Shown in pieces: positions 22,481 through 35,955 of a stretch of DNA of 64,000 nt; position 1 is the stretch's first letter, and the number at the start of each line of letters is the position of its first letter. The position numbers and the translations under genes are program-made. The notes below the pieces were generated by a model, which did not search any database, had not been told where the DNA came from, and worked only from the letters and a program-made list of their open reading frames with translations. The DNA comes from Argopecten irradians (taxonomy: Eukaryota > Mollusca > Bivalvia > Pectinida > Pectinidae): assembly GCF_041381155.1 (NCBI RefSeq), contig NC_091140.1, positions 22,224,864 through 22,288,863 on the forward strand. The letters run 5' to 3'.

Positions 22481-24559
22481 CTTGTTGAAAGTTGATTATA
22501 TGACAGATCTGCAACAAGATTTAAATGGCACATATCATGTTCTAAGAAAAATATTTCTGATAAGTTGGATTAAAACATATCAAAAAGCGGTATTAACAGT
22601 TTTTTCATATTCTTTCAATGTTGACAGTTTAAATTGGGTGTACAAATCTAGAAGTTCAATTTTTTTGACAATTTTGCTATAATTGTCATAACTCATTTAT
22701 ATGTCAGGTATATATCACAACCAGTAATCTATAACAATATTTTGAGTTTGGAAAGATGTATTGGATTATCCAATCTTTAATATGGAAAACTGGTATGATT
22801 AATGTTAAAGACAAAATTATTTTAAGTTGCTTTCTGTTAAATGTTAACTGTTTAATGCTTTTTTTTTTTTAAATCGTATTTGTGAATGTGAAAACCTTGG
22901 CCTAAAAGCAAAATGCCTGTCCATAAAAACACTTTTAGTGTTCGTGTTGCATGCCACAGTCATATTCCAAGTTAGGGTAAACTTGCTAAATGGGCTAATA
23001 TATATAGAGTGCTAAAATATGACAAGTGTTTTTGAAAGTAAAATCACTGACAGGCTAGTTGGACAGTTGTAAGAACTAGCCTGTTGGACATGTGAAACTG
23101 TGTACATAAAAGAATAATGATTTTTTAACTAAAAGAACAAAAAGACACCAAAAAAGGAAAAACAAGATGGAAAGATAAGAACGAAAAAAAAAGTGAACAT
23201 GGGCTACAAGAAAAGTGCGTGCACCAATGAACTAACTATTAATTTCGTCTAGAACCGTCTAACAAGCTCTGCTTGTACGAACAGTACGAACAGTGAGAAG
23301 TGCTGTCACACACTGTTCTCACTGTTTTCCAGCCTGAGTAAGTCATGGACTTGTAAGGCTGATCTATATTTAGTTTAATGCTTGATTGTTCATGTTGCGC
23401 ATAGAGGTGACAATTTACATTATGTATACTTTAAAACACACTATTCACAATCAAAAGTTTAAAAGATTTGAAAGGAAAAATTCTGGTAAGCAGCGATACA
23501 GTTTCACTAGCTTACATCTATTGGGTCCTGCAACTGCAATATTGCAATTAATCAAGTATGAACCTAGACAGACTAGATCCTTAAGTATATATTACAATTT
23601 TTGTAATTCTAATAGTAATGCTTGTACACTATATCTTATCTTTCTATAATATATATGTGTGAAATACGAGTTAGATATTTAGCGACACTGTGAGTACAAT
23701 ACCCTAGTTAATAGCAGTCAGGTGTGAACTTGATATGCAGATTTCTCCAATGTTCATTGAGTTTTGATTTGAAGGAGTTTAAAGGAGTAGTCAGTAGGGA
23801 TATGTGTTTTAATGGTATAAGTGGAATATAACATTTGTTGATTACCATCACCTCGGGTTAAATATTATGAACTAGAGCACAGTAACCCATGAAATATTTG
23901 TAGAATATGTAATTAAGCTATTTTTACGTACAATACTTTTAGAACTTAAAAATAGAAAAAAAATGTTATAAAAGTGTATATATTTTAATGAAAGACGATC
24001 TACAAGGGTATCGCTAGACAACTGATTGATAGGCACCAAATCTTTTTATTTAAAAGCTATGTATTACCCGGTATATGATTGTATTACTGATAGCTTATTA
24101 TAAAAGAAAAAAGTGTCTCAAACGCACAATAGGACTGATTTTTGCTGCAATTCAAAGTTGTTTTTGACTTGTGAAAATGCTTGTATTTACTATTTCATGT
24201 AAATGATATATATATATATATTTCATGCAATTTACCCATAAAACATTGACTTTTGAAAACGTAATATAGACAATTTAAGATATGAAATGGAAACTACCGA
24301 TATAAAATTAAATAGGCATATACGTAATGAATATAAATTAATCCTTATTACTTTTGTAGTGAAAAGGTTTTATTCATGTATACTAAAAAAAATATCGTTT
24401 TATATAGTTATATATACTGTACATTAAATTGCAGATGTTGTGTTTAAAAAAAAGATAAACACTTAAAAATTATAATTATATATTATTTCAAATTGAAGAA
24501 CTTATTCTTCCCCGATCCCTAACTGTAACACATCACCTTGTCTGTCTAGGTCTCAATGT
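22481..24559. other. Upstream region of the HMG-box-like gene; no gene seen
   Basis: AT-rich DNA holding the likely promoter and any 5' UTR exon of the minus-strand gene. A small hairpin (GAACAGTGAGAA with TTCTCACTGTT) lies near 23290-23325 and a short TA run near 24209. I see no coding exon. Confidence 0.5.
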
Positions 24560-24716
24560 ACCTGGACACGATGTCCACCTGTAGTGGACACCGTGTTCAC
24601 ACGTAGTGCACTCCGTGTCTACCTGTAGTCTAAATCTTGTGCACTCCGTGTCTACCTGTAGTCTAAACCTCGTGCACTCCGTGTCTACCTGTAGTCTAAA
24701 CCTCGTGCACTCCGTG
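24560..24716. repeat. 33-bp minisatellite next to the foldback element
   Basis: The unit GTAGTCTAAACCTCGTGCAC plus TCCGTGTCTACCT (33 bp) is present in about three full copies and in degenerate form to the left. Because 33 is a multiple of three, the minus strand reads as a repeated 11-residue peptide, which I take as an artefact. The foldback element at 24725 has inserted into the right edge of this array. Confidence 0.75.
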
Positions 24717-25809
24717 TGCACAAGCACAGGGACCTGGCACGAAAATTTTTAACCAATAGTATACATATATATATTATAGTATCAAGGGTATGAACTCGGC
24801 GGTCGAGAAAAACGAACTTATTTTTTAAAACCGTGATTATTTTAATAAATGGGTTCTATACAACATTGACAGATATCTTACCTTAAAGAGAAATAATTTA
24901 TCTTTCCATTGAGTGCTTGATGAACAAAATTGGCCAAGGTATTGACGAAGTTATGGCTTGATGAATCAGGAAATTTACGAAAAATATGCCAGGTAGACAT
25001 TTCCCCTGTCCAGTCGAAATGTCGTCTCGGCTCTAATGGGTACCTCAAAAACCAAGCCAAAATCACAAAATTTACGCTTGTGGTGGTAAACAGTATCCAT
25101 AACTGTGTTCATCCACAATCTCCTTTGTAGGTGTCATCCCCCGTACTTTGTAGAAACTCCATTTAAACATCATGTAGCTCACTTACTTTAACCGTCACCG
25201 CCATGTTCATTTTTCTCTCGGAACGCTTCTCGACTTTACATAAAGTGACTACATTATGCAAATTATGTTATGTTGTGCATGTCGGTAAACTCAAGAAGCG
25301 TTCCGAAAAACAAATGAACATGGCGGTCACGGTTTAAAGTAAGTGAGCTACACGATGTTTAAATGGGGTTTCTACCAAAGTACTGGTCATGACACCTCCA
25401 AAGAGATTGTGGATGAACACAGTTATGGATACTGTTTACCACCACAAGCGTAGATTTTGTGATTTTGGCTTGGTTTTTGAGGTGCCCATTAGAGCCGAGA
25501 CGACATTTCGACCAGACAGGGAAATGTCTACCTGGCATATTTTTCGTAAATTTCCTGATTCATCAAGCCATAACTTCGTCAATACTTGGCCAATTTTGTT
25601 CATCAAGCACTCAATGGAAAAATAAATTATTTCTCTCTAAGGTAAGATAGCCGTCAATGTTGTGTAGAACCCATTTATTAAAATAATCACGGTTTTAAAA
25701 AAATAGGTTCGTTTTTCTCGACCGCCGAGTTCATACCCTTGATACTATAATATATATATATGTATACTGTTAGTTTAAAAAAGTCGTGTCAGGTCCCTGT
25801 GTGCACAAG
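24717..25809. mobile_element. Foldback transposon, arms about 510 bp, 8-bp target duplication TGCACAAG
   Basis: The element 24725-25801 begins CACAGGGACCTGGCACG and ends CGTGTCAGGTCCCTGTG. Its arms, 24725-25233 and 25289-25801, are long inverted repeats of high similarity around a loop of about 55 bp. TGCACAAG lies immediately outside both ends (24717-24724 and 25802-25809), a perfect 8-bp duplication. Eight-bp targets and a CAGGG-containing terminus suit the hAT superfamily. No transposase is encoded. The whole unit would fold into a very long hairpin if transcribed. Confidence 0.88.
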
Positions 25810-26244
25810 GGTATAACCTTTAGTCTACTACCATCTGTAGTTTAGATTGTAAACTGAAAATTCTGTATCACATATTTTAAAAGTGTTTCATTTTGGGTAG
25901 CGTTCCAAATTAGGTAGTGTCACGTTAATTCTTTTAATTTTCTTTTGTGTCCGCTAGCACAAGTATTGTCCATTTAGAAGTTTCGTTGTATGTTTTAGTT
26001 TTAGGCATTATCATTATTGTGTGTAAACATTGTTGGAGTGTATGGAAGGGACGCAGATTGTAAAATGAAAGAGTAAAAGGCAAACAGAATAAGTAGCAGC
26101 CTTAGAATAGAAAAAGTAGTTCAAGGTATTCCATATAAAGTGAGTTTACCGAAATCTACACGTTCACTTCATATTTTACCGCCATCTTCTTTATCCAGAC
26201 ACTGAAGAGTTCGAAAATGAATTTCACGCGAGACTTGGAGGAAG

Positions 26245-26252
26245 TGACGTCA
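26245..26252. promoter_or_regulatory. Palindromic CRE/ATF site upstream of CFAP97
   Basis: TGACGTCA is the full consensus cyclic-AMP response element, here 87 bp before the CFAP97 start codon. It may be a promoter site for CREB/ATF proteins. A single 8-mer can occur by chance, but the position is right. Confidence 0.4.
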
Positions 26253-26338
26253 TCAGTTGCTATCAAACAAGAAGGTTGGCATGTTGTTTTGACGTTTTGA
26301 GAATGTAAAATCAACTGGAAATAACGAAAGTAAGCACG

Positions 26339-29300
26339 ATGGCTGTTATCGGCGGTAAGACGGATTTCACTGCCGATGTATTCGATTTCTTTGATACGCC
26401 GCGGGACGAGGATAATCGCATTCAAGAGAACATAAAGCCGCGAAAGTCAACAGGTAATTCTGACAGAGAACCTCAAAAACCGTCCAAACATGACGCTTTT
26501 CGTGCACAAAAGAGTAAGGCACGAAACAGCAGGCGATCACGTGGCGATTCGGATTCGTCTCATTCGAGTGACAGTGACATTAGTGATATAGAGACAGATT
26601 CTGTTGCTAGTTACAAAAGCGCTGAGCGAGTAAAGAACGATAGGTCGAGCCCGGGGGTTGTGGTGAAGGGGGAAGCATACAGCGACGACAGTTTTACCGA
26701 CAGCTCTAGTGCCTATTCAGACGAGTCAACTGATGATGAAGAGGATATTATAGAGACAGAACGAGAGAGGTTTAGACAGAAAAACGAATCCAAGGAATCT
26801 AAATCTAACAGGCCTTCTGATTTACAAGTACACAAAACGCCTGTGCATGAGGCAGACACAAGGGAGGCATGGTCAAACGGTGGAGGAATTCGTAAAGTAG
26901 AAGTACGTCCACCTAGATCTGATATGGGAGACCAAAATGATCAGGAAACACATGTTCCTAATAGATCAAGGCCCAAGAGTTCAAAACCAAGAAATCAAGG
27001 TGTTAATACTAATGAACGTTTATTCCGTGAAAGATCCAAGTCAGGTTCAGACAGTGAAATGACTGATGTTTCTCCATTGTCATCCCCTAAACAGTCCCCA
27101 CGCTCACATAATGGACACAATCATGTGCAATATGATGATGTACCAAACATAAAACTAGAAAATAAACAGTTGGATCTCAGTGTACTTATGGATGCCGTTC
27201 AAGAAATAGAAAGAGAACAACAACGTAATGAGAGACTAAAAATAAACTCGCGCAGGGTAATGTTTGCACCTCCTAAGGGAAAACAGATATCTGAACATGG
27301 AAACTTTACGTATGACCAAAATCGTGCTAAAACAATAGAGAAAGAAAACCAAAGACTTCTGAAAGAAATTATGAAGCATGTGGGTCCAAATAAGAAGAAA
27401 CAGATTCACAAGGTTCCAGCAGAGCCATATGTTCAAAGGCTGACGCCATCTGCAGTGAACAGGAAGCGGGACCAACGGCGCATCGAATCAGAAAACTTGG
27501 TAGGTTTACATTATAAAGGTGTGCACTAGAAAAACTCTTGAGCATGTGTCTGTACAATACAGACTGGCAAGATCATCAAAAATATGTTTACTCTTTAAAA
27601 TTTGGCCTTACTGCAGAAGGACGCTATATATATATATATATATATGTACTGTACTCTACACATTAAGGGATTAGCTTTTAATCCTTCAGTCAACACAATG
27701 AAACAGATTCACCACATGAATGGGGTGTGTTACTTAACTGCTGTAAGACCGAAAGTTAATTTAATAGTCTATAAGGGATTACCAACTATGTGTACAATAT
27801 TTTTTAAAAATATAACCGTAAAAGGTTTAAAATACTTTAGAGATATCTATATCTGGATTGGTTGAGTGTTAGACTTGTAAGCCAGAGGTCCTGAGTTTGT
27901 AAAATCACTTTTGTTACATTTGAATGATAGGTACTCAGACTTGCTCCTCAAGTATCAATGCTAACCCAAAACTTGAGGATATAAGTTCTTTCCTGGAGGG
28001 GATATATGTACATCCTAGCAAATATTAGCCCCATGGCATTTATGTAATTGTAATATGAATACCTTGTGCTTTTCTTTTGTTACACTTAGTCCCCCTGCAG
28101 GTAAATTGATAAATTATAAAATTTAAGGTTCAATATGCTAACTAGTATTTTTCTACTGTGTAAATTTATGAACCAATGACAACCTAAAAATATTATGTAG
28201 ACTCATTGCTAGCTCACATTTCATATCTTAGCAATAAGTGTATTTGTACTACAATGTACTAACTACAGTATGTATTTGTCGAGACGTCTTAGCTAACTAT
28301 TATCTTTAAAGCTCAACCCCATATATTGTGTGATCACAGTCCTATTTAGAATTTAAACATGAAAATTACAAAGCCTGTTGTTGGGCTATATATATATATA
28401 TATATATAAACTGTACATTGTTATTGTAAGGACTAATCCAACATATATCTAATTTAATGTTTAAACACATCGGTTAAGTGTAATGTGTTCGATAGGACTT
28501 TAAAGTGATCTTTCATACCATATCTATTATTTCATTTGGACTGTTAAGTGGTCTTTTATACCATATCTATTTCATTCATACTGCAAAGTGACCTTTTATA
28601 CCATATCTTTTTTATTCATATTTGCATTTGGCTTAAGTTGAAATATAAATGTTCATGGAGGTCAAACAAATTATAGAAAACTGTTTAAATACTATGTGTG
28701 ATCAATAATTATATGTAATATATAATATATGGAGATAACTGAAACCAAACAATGGGACATTATGATAACTGTGAAAATGTCATATAAAACTGAACTAGAT
28801 AATAAAAACAGGTCACATTTTTCCTGTTCAATTACACTGAAACTCTAATTTACTCATTTTTCACTCATATTGAAAATAAAATTACATGTATTTACTACTA
28901 AACTTATGAACACCTTGATAAGAAACAAAATTATTGATAGGTTCTAACTATTTATAGATAACCACAACCAGACGCTACACATTAAGTAATTATAAAATTG
29001 ACATAACTTCTAATCAATACTGTGAATATTAATTTTAGCATACGTCAATTATGTTTGATTAGTGCCCATGGACAGCTTGCCTCTGATGGTGCCAGTGCGT
29101 GTTTGTCCTGTTCCCTCGGATTTGTCAGAGGATCTGATAATTTTTGTTGATGAGTTAGCTTACATTACACTAGACTACATAGATTGACTACATATTGACT
29201 TTAGTTATTTAAAAGGTTTTCTGCTCTAGTTAACTAGTAAATTCAACTTTAAAAGGATATTTTCTATAATGAAAGGAAAGAACTTCCAGTAACAGCTTCA

Positions 29301-32300
29301 TTTACTTCAGTTCAGTTCATTTATTTTCCTTAAACCATTTGGTTTATGAGTGAAGAACAAAATTAAAATGCTAATTTCAGAAGGAAATTTCTGACAATAC
29401 TGAATGTAATGTAGTGATATTGGAATGGACCAATTCATACCAATTTATTATGATTTTAAAAGCAAACAAGCAAATATGGTATACGTAGTCAAGTTTACCT
29501 CTAGCTGAGTAATACAAGTATTATCATTTGTATACTAGCATTAAGAACATGTAAGATATACCAGGGTTATGTAACAATATTGAATGCTCCAGACATGGGT
29601 AACCAATATAATCTGAATGGTTATAATGTGGGTAGATTACGCTGGACTATTTATTTGTTACTACCAGGGAGAAAGTGGAGTAGAATCAATGGTGATCCTT
29701 TATTAACCAATCACTGATAACAGGGACTGTCTGGTCTGGGAGTCCCTCTTATACATATATCATGTCCTCAATTTCATCCTGTTCTTGTATCACAAAGACT
29801 GAGAGGTTAAGGTGTTCCCTGTGCATATATAGGGATTGGATTTCGTTTTTATGTTAACCATGCTTGTATGGAGCAATTCCTCTAAGAATATATTCTATGG
29901 GGTGCGTTAACGTTAGCGCCCCATATTGAATATATTCTTAGAGGAATTGCTCCATACAAGCATGGTTAACATAAAAACGAAATCCAATCCCTATATTTAC
30001 ACCCACACGACTTTTTTATTTATATTTTATGCAATAAAATCGTCATTTGAAAGTGACGTAATTATTCAATAAAAGTCTGTCAAAAGTGGGAGGAGCTTAC
30101 TCATTTGAACAGCGAATGGTGACGCTTCACGTAAGGTAGAATTATTCATCCGCGAAGACAAAAAAGTTCAATATTTTAGTGTAAAATAAACATGACAAAC
30201 AAAGTAAATTTCAGAAATAATTTTATTTTATCAGATCAGAACTTTAAATATATATTCAATTTTGCTAAAAGTTAATATATAGCGTAATAACATAAAGAAT
30301 TTGTACACGGCCACATGTGTGAACTCGGTGACCGTTATTGTGCAGCGAGGCGAAGCTGACGCACGCTTACACACTTTAGTTTGCCGAAGTTGGCAAAACA
30401 CCGATTTTCAAGTAGCTCAATGTGTTTGAGATGTCGTCTGACTTGACGATATTACATCCTTGGGAGCCATGTGATTATATAATCTACGCTTAGATCCATA
30501 TCGCCATCGATAGATGAAACAAATTCACTTGTGTTCGATGGATACAATGTATTTGTGGTGACACGGAACTGTCAACACGTGGATTATTAGCGGTGCATGT
30601 TTTATAATACACACGATTAAATACTCAAAGAACAAAGACAAGAGGATATGTTTATATCTGACCTCTATCATAGGGTCTCACACCCGTCCACCCCAAAGGC
30701 TCGATCGTAGGGACGAACATAGGCACAGAGGTAATGTTTACATTTGACACCCATCATTTTTAACAAAAATGAAAGCATGTCGCCCCGGTCGGGATATTTT
30801 TCCATTTCTTTATACAATTGTTAATTTAAAAATTGTTTGAATCATATATAAATATAAAACATGTATATATTGTTTACATTTTTCCAAAATTCTATGAAAA
30901 ACAACAATATACACGTAATGTTGCGTCAAAATGTAAACAAAGCCATGTGTTTCTTTTTAAAAAAAGTAGTCCTTTTACATTGCACAGAACATTTCCTTAC
31001 GCAAGTTCAAAGTTCAATGTTACCATGCAGTTATGGTAAACAAAATCGGCTAGTATTAGCGTATAGTGACCAAGCCTAGCAAGTGTAAATATACACAAAT
31101 AGCCATTCATCATGGGCTCGCGATTAGAAACGCTCCTCAGGCAGTTGCGAGATACTGACTGCAAATCAATGTTTTTGAAATTCTCAGTTTTCCAGATTTC
31201 CCCTTCCTCCATTTGTGAATCTGTCATGTCCTAAATGAACATATAGCTGTTAAGTCAGTATATCATTATATATGTCTGCTGTTCATGGAAGATTGAAAAA
31301 AATTGTTGTAATCAGACAGCACAATGTAAAATCTGAAAAAAATTGTTGTAATCAGACAGCACAATGTAAAATCTCTGTCTGGCATTCTATATTTAGTTAG
31401 TGTCAGATTGCTGTCCAGTGATAATGATGCTGGAGATTACAGGGTATTATCTCCTATCTCTCATGGTACCTACCTGGACTATTGATTTCTATTTCACAAT
31501 GATTGTCATTAAACATAACACATGTTGTCTAGTGTTGTTTGGCTCTTCAGTACATCAATAAATGGTCCTTCGGTACAAGTTAAAAATTCAATATACATTA
31601 AAGATTAATGCACAATAGAATTTGAAATAAAAATATTAATAACTTTATAATTGAATGTATATACAATGTATACAGATTTATAAACCTGTACCTTTTTATA
31701 ATTATCATTAACTAATATAATTTGTATATACTAGAATAGTGATGAACCTATACACAATTCTATATACACAGACTGCAACTTTAAGCACTAGTCCGATGCC
31801 CATGACTAGTAATTTTACAGCCGGACTAGTGCCAATTATAATGACCTAGACCAATTGAACTAGTGGCTCCCCATTCAATTAATATATTGTTAAATGCAAC
31901 ATTTACAAGAGCAGTGGTCAATTGTATTTTTAACACATTTTGAGTGCATTCTTAATGCGATTATTTCATTTTGGATGCAACTTTTTGTGAGAATTTGTGT
32001 TCACGAAAGCATTCAGACTGCAATTTGGGTAAAAATTGTAAACTGATTATGACTGAATTTGAAGTGCTGAAGCAAAACGGCTGTATATTTAATTTGGACT
32101 AGTGATTAAAAAGTCGAACTAGTAAAATTTTAGGGTTTACTTGTCCAAATGACAAGCAGCCAAAAAATTAGCGTCACATATACATCTACTGTATACATGC
32201 ATATGTATGAACCAATATACAACTCATTCACAAGCTTAAAGCCACACTATACATAACTATCAACAAAAATTCAAGTTAAATTTGACTCAGATATTGTTAG

Positions 32301-35300
32301 TATTTGTAGATGTAGTTGAAATTAAGATATATTAAAGAATATTTATAATGTGTTTTTTTTAATAACTTTGGTACAGCAGTTGTTGAAAGTCGATACATGT
32401 AAACATGCCTTCATTTTAAACTGTGTGCCATAGAAGTTACGATTATTACCAACAGAAGTCTGAAAGTTCATGACCCGTTTTCGGAAGACTTCGGACAGAC
32501 GTTACGTAGTTATGTAGTCACATGACGTTCTTTGCAACGACGTTACAATGTCGACTAACTTCATCTTTTTTGACTTAAGTGGGACCCACCTAGCGATGTA
32601 TAATATTTATTTCATTTTTTTTTAAATATTCCGAATCATAATCGCTCATCTTGACTTTGATTTAGTCCTGTTTCTGCATGATTTACAATAGGATTTTTTT
32701 TCAACATTCTTCTAAATCATGAAAAAAATAAGAAAGATACGGATATTGGGCCATTAAGGCTATGTCATGAACTCATGTAATATCATGAACTTGTACATAG
32801 TGCTAGTGTTATGTCTTGACTTATGTACTTGTACAAAGTGCTATGTCACGAACTCTCATGCACAAGTTAAGGCTGTGCCATGAACTTGTACAGCCAAACT
32901 TTAAAATGTAAAAAATGGCAATGATATAACTTTTAAAACATACAAAAGTTAAAAGTAATTTAGTGTTTTATAAAATATATATTCAGTCTTTTTGATGGGC
33001 ATTTTGTTGGTTAAGAATGTTAAAAGAGGTTTTTTAATGGATTTCAGATAAAACAAGTACCAATAATTATAAATAAAAAAAAAAAGAACGAAGGCAATAA
33101 AATGAGTACCCTTCCACATGATGATACAAATATGGTTTATAAAAATGTACTTATCCCCTAATGATTTTGTGAAGCCAATTGTTTTATTGGTATCCAAGCT
33201 GATGGTTTGTAGCATGATTGTGATGAGGTATTGATTTGTCTGATCAGTCCCATTGACACACAGGTATATTTAGTACAGAGTTTATAGTACAGTGGACTGA
33301 TTCAGGTGTCTGTCAGTTTACTTAATCCCTGTCCTGTGCTAGAGGTGAATTATTGATGACACTATATAGGATTGAGTGGAGTATTCTCACTACTTACAAA
33401 TTATATGTCATTGGTCTTCAAATAAAATGACAAAAATGAACTTGATTCTCCCCACTGGCCACTCTGGATCCTGTCTTTATAAATACATATACATGTGTTT
33501 CAGTTTTACTTCATCATTTGCAATAATTTTGTACCCATATTTTAAACACTTTAAAGAATTGATTAACATTTGAAAGAATTTCAGTACTTGAAAATGAGGA
33601 AAATCAAAGATTGTGATTTTGTATGACTCCATTAGAAGTCAATTTATCCCACATTGATTAGATTACCGTTATTGCCTGTTAAATCACGAACTTACTGTAC
33701 ATAAATAACTGGCACTACCTGTATACATCTAACTTATTTTGCATCGCTAGACTGACTTTGTCCACAAATAAAACCCAATAACAATGGATTGGGCTATCAG
33801 ATATAGGGCGTTTTAATCAAACCTAGCCACTGTTTGTAGACAATAGCCCTTCGCTCCATTGTAAATCTGCATCAAAGTCCAGCCAGTGGCATTTATACCC
33901 TGATAAAAAGCCAAAGCTGGGTCTGCTTAAAATGCTTTTAAATGAGGTTTCATGTCACCAAATTTTACTGTAATAAGGTCTATAATTTGAAACAAGGGGA
34001 AGTAATCATAATTCACCTTTAGCGTTTCTAGATCTAGACTTCTGTTAAGATTTTATAATCCTAACAAGTGGTTGTTAATTAAGGTGATGTGATTTGGACA
34101 TGACTTGGTAGGTGAATTTCCACCTGGGCTGTCCACTTACTGAACTCAAACCACATACCATAAACAGTCTCTTTAAATTTCCAGATGAGGAATATCTGTC
34201 ACAAACTTAATCCTATTGATATAGCCTTCATAGATGAGAAGTGGCTAGTTTGATTTGTTAAATCAGGACTTGTCTAGACCCAACACATGCGTGGCCTTTC
34301 CAATATTGTATTAACCATGTGAATACAAACTTTATTAGTTTTAATTCTATATTAGAAAGTACAAAATCTTTTTGTACACAATCCTGTATTGAGTAAATTT
34401 AATTACATCAAACATGAAATATGATTGTTAAAAATTAACAAGCTGCATATACCTATATATAAATGCATTTTATACTGAAAATATATAAAAACTAGAGTCG
34501 GTAAAATTGACATTCTTTCCGAAATCCATATTTAACGATAATATGGATTGAACAAAATAAATCTACTGTGTTCATTATAAAGCATCAATCAAAATTGAAA
34601 GCATAAAACGGTAGGGGTACTGAGTAGTATTTAACTTACACATGGGAACACATGGAAGTCTTTTAGCTTCCCTGCTGGTGGCTTTGGTGTTATGTGTAAA
34701 GGAATATGGACTCCATGCATGAAATTTGAATAGGTAGGCATACATTTATTGAACACTTTGTAAATGAAAAGTTTAAAATAGAGATTATAGAAAACTGGTT
34801 ATGTAAAACACTGCTCCATGAACCTGTATACCGAGTGAATGATTTTGTGTTGACTTTATCGTTGTGTTTGACAAGTCTATATAAACAGTTCAATACAACA
34901 CAAAATGACCGTCAACGACGAACTTGTTGACTTGAATCATGACAGAAAATTAAATGTCGATAGTAATTGTATGGTACAGGTAATTACTGGATTGTTGGGT
35001 AGACAAAGCCAGTGTTACCTGGACAAAAACAATAAATTACAGGTGATAAGGTGGTCATACAGACATAATAATCAATTTTAAAATAAAAAACATAATTAGA
35101 ATCCATCTGTACTGTGCATGTAATATTTATATAATACATGGGACATTACTGTGTGTTTCTGGCCTTGAGTGATTCAGACTCGATAAGGGTTTCAGTAGAT
35201 TGACTAAAACATATTATCAGATGGTAGACTAATTTTGACAACTGATATCAATCCTTCAACACTTTGGACTGAAATCCCATTACCAGAGGTATGTTTTAAA

Positions 35301-35955
35301 ATGTCTTTTTGACAGTTTGTGTTTCACAGTGCCACGCACCTCTATATACTGCAATCCAGAAGTGGGCGTTTACGTAGATAAATGTTTGATTAGGACTTCT
35401 GATCAAATATTGAATAAGCTTCATGTTGGTGTTCAGTGCCCCTGTAATTTGTTTGTGCATATATACATAAATATTGGCTGTGGCTTATATAAATATATAG
35501 GTGATAAACTTGTTGGGTTATGGTTACTGTTTTGTTTATGTGAGTAACATAGTTTATCTTATATATTCCAGCAAATGTTGAGACGCCTCCAGACTACCCA
35601 TTCAACACGTGGGATGTCCAGAGATGAGCAGCTGACCGACTACAAACGTACTGTCCTATATGGTGTCCCTGTGGCAGCTGTCCAGCCTTATGAAGGCACC
35701 ATGGGTCAACGCACACGCAGCCTCACAAGTGTCTTCAGCAGTACCACCAATTCAACCATGCGTAGCAGAAGGTCAAGACCTGGAAGTGCTAAATCGACTG
35801 CCAGCACCCTACGCCCAGGCAGCGCAAAATCCATTGGTAGTTTACGTCCTGGTAGCGCTAAGTCAGTGCGCTCCATATGCAGCACTACTCGCATGGGAAG
35901 TGCCAAGTCTGTAGACAATCGCCCTGCCTGGAATGATCGCTTCAGTTATACATGA
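26339..35955 (+). CDS. CFAP97: CFAP97 (hemingway/KIAA1430) ciliary protein, 514 aa, two exons
   Basis: Coding exons 26339-27499 and 35572-35955, both phase 0, separated by an 8.07-kb intron. The N-terminal FDFFDTP is like the FF-D motif of vertebrate CFAP97. Residues about 30-260 are a Ser/Arg/Asp-rich disordered region with TDVSPLSS as in human. The conserved domain is split by the intron: IEKENQRLLKEI, SAVNRKRDQRRIESENL in exon 1, then MLRRLQTTHSTRGMSRDEQL and DYKRT in exon 2. The tail has four GSAKS repeats (three as RPGSAKS) and ends near NRPAWNDRF, matching the human C-terminal region. The family is linked to motile cilia and sperm flagella (fly hemingway); the exact role is not settled. 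The ATG has a CRE-like site 87 bp upstream. Confidence 0.93.
29827..29996. repeat. Near-perfect 170-bp palindrome (hairpin) in the CFAP97 intron
   Basis: The left arm ATATAGGGATTGGATTTCG... is matched by the right arm ...CGAAATCCAATCCCTATAT, with the centre at about 29911 (GCGTTAACGTTAGCGC). Only a few mismatches are seen over arms of about 80 bp. It may be a MITE or the hairpin end of a larger repeat; the sequence to the right (30000-30430) is of unknown origin. Confidence 0.85.
31294..31373. repeat. 40-bp perfect tandem duplication
   Basis: The unit starting TGAAAAAAATTGTTGTAATC occurs twice head to tail at 31294 and 31334. Its recent origin is suggested by identity of the copies. Confidence 0.9.

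Larger units (their letters stand above)
27500..35571 (+). other. CFAP97 intron; repeats but no gene seen
   Basis: This 8-kb intron holds TA-dinucleotide runs (27625-27645, 28386-28408), a long palindrome (29827-29996), a 40-bp tandem duplication (31294-31373) and a degenerate repeat of the word CATGAACTTGTACA near 32760-32900. I see no coding exon that fits the CFAP97 frame, and no other gene. Confidence 0.6.

Noticed and set aside
24533-24727. Repeated peptide TECTRFRLQVD on the minus strand
   Set aside because: It comes from a 33-bp minisatellite; short, no conserved family, and broken by the foldback insertion.
31741-32160. Repeated ACTAGT words suggesting a structured element
   Set aside because: The hits are short and irregularly spaced; no inverted or tandem unit could be defined by eye.
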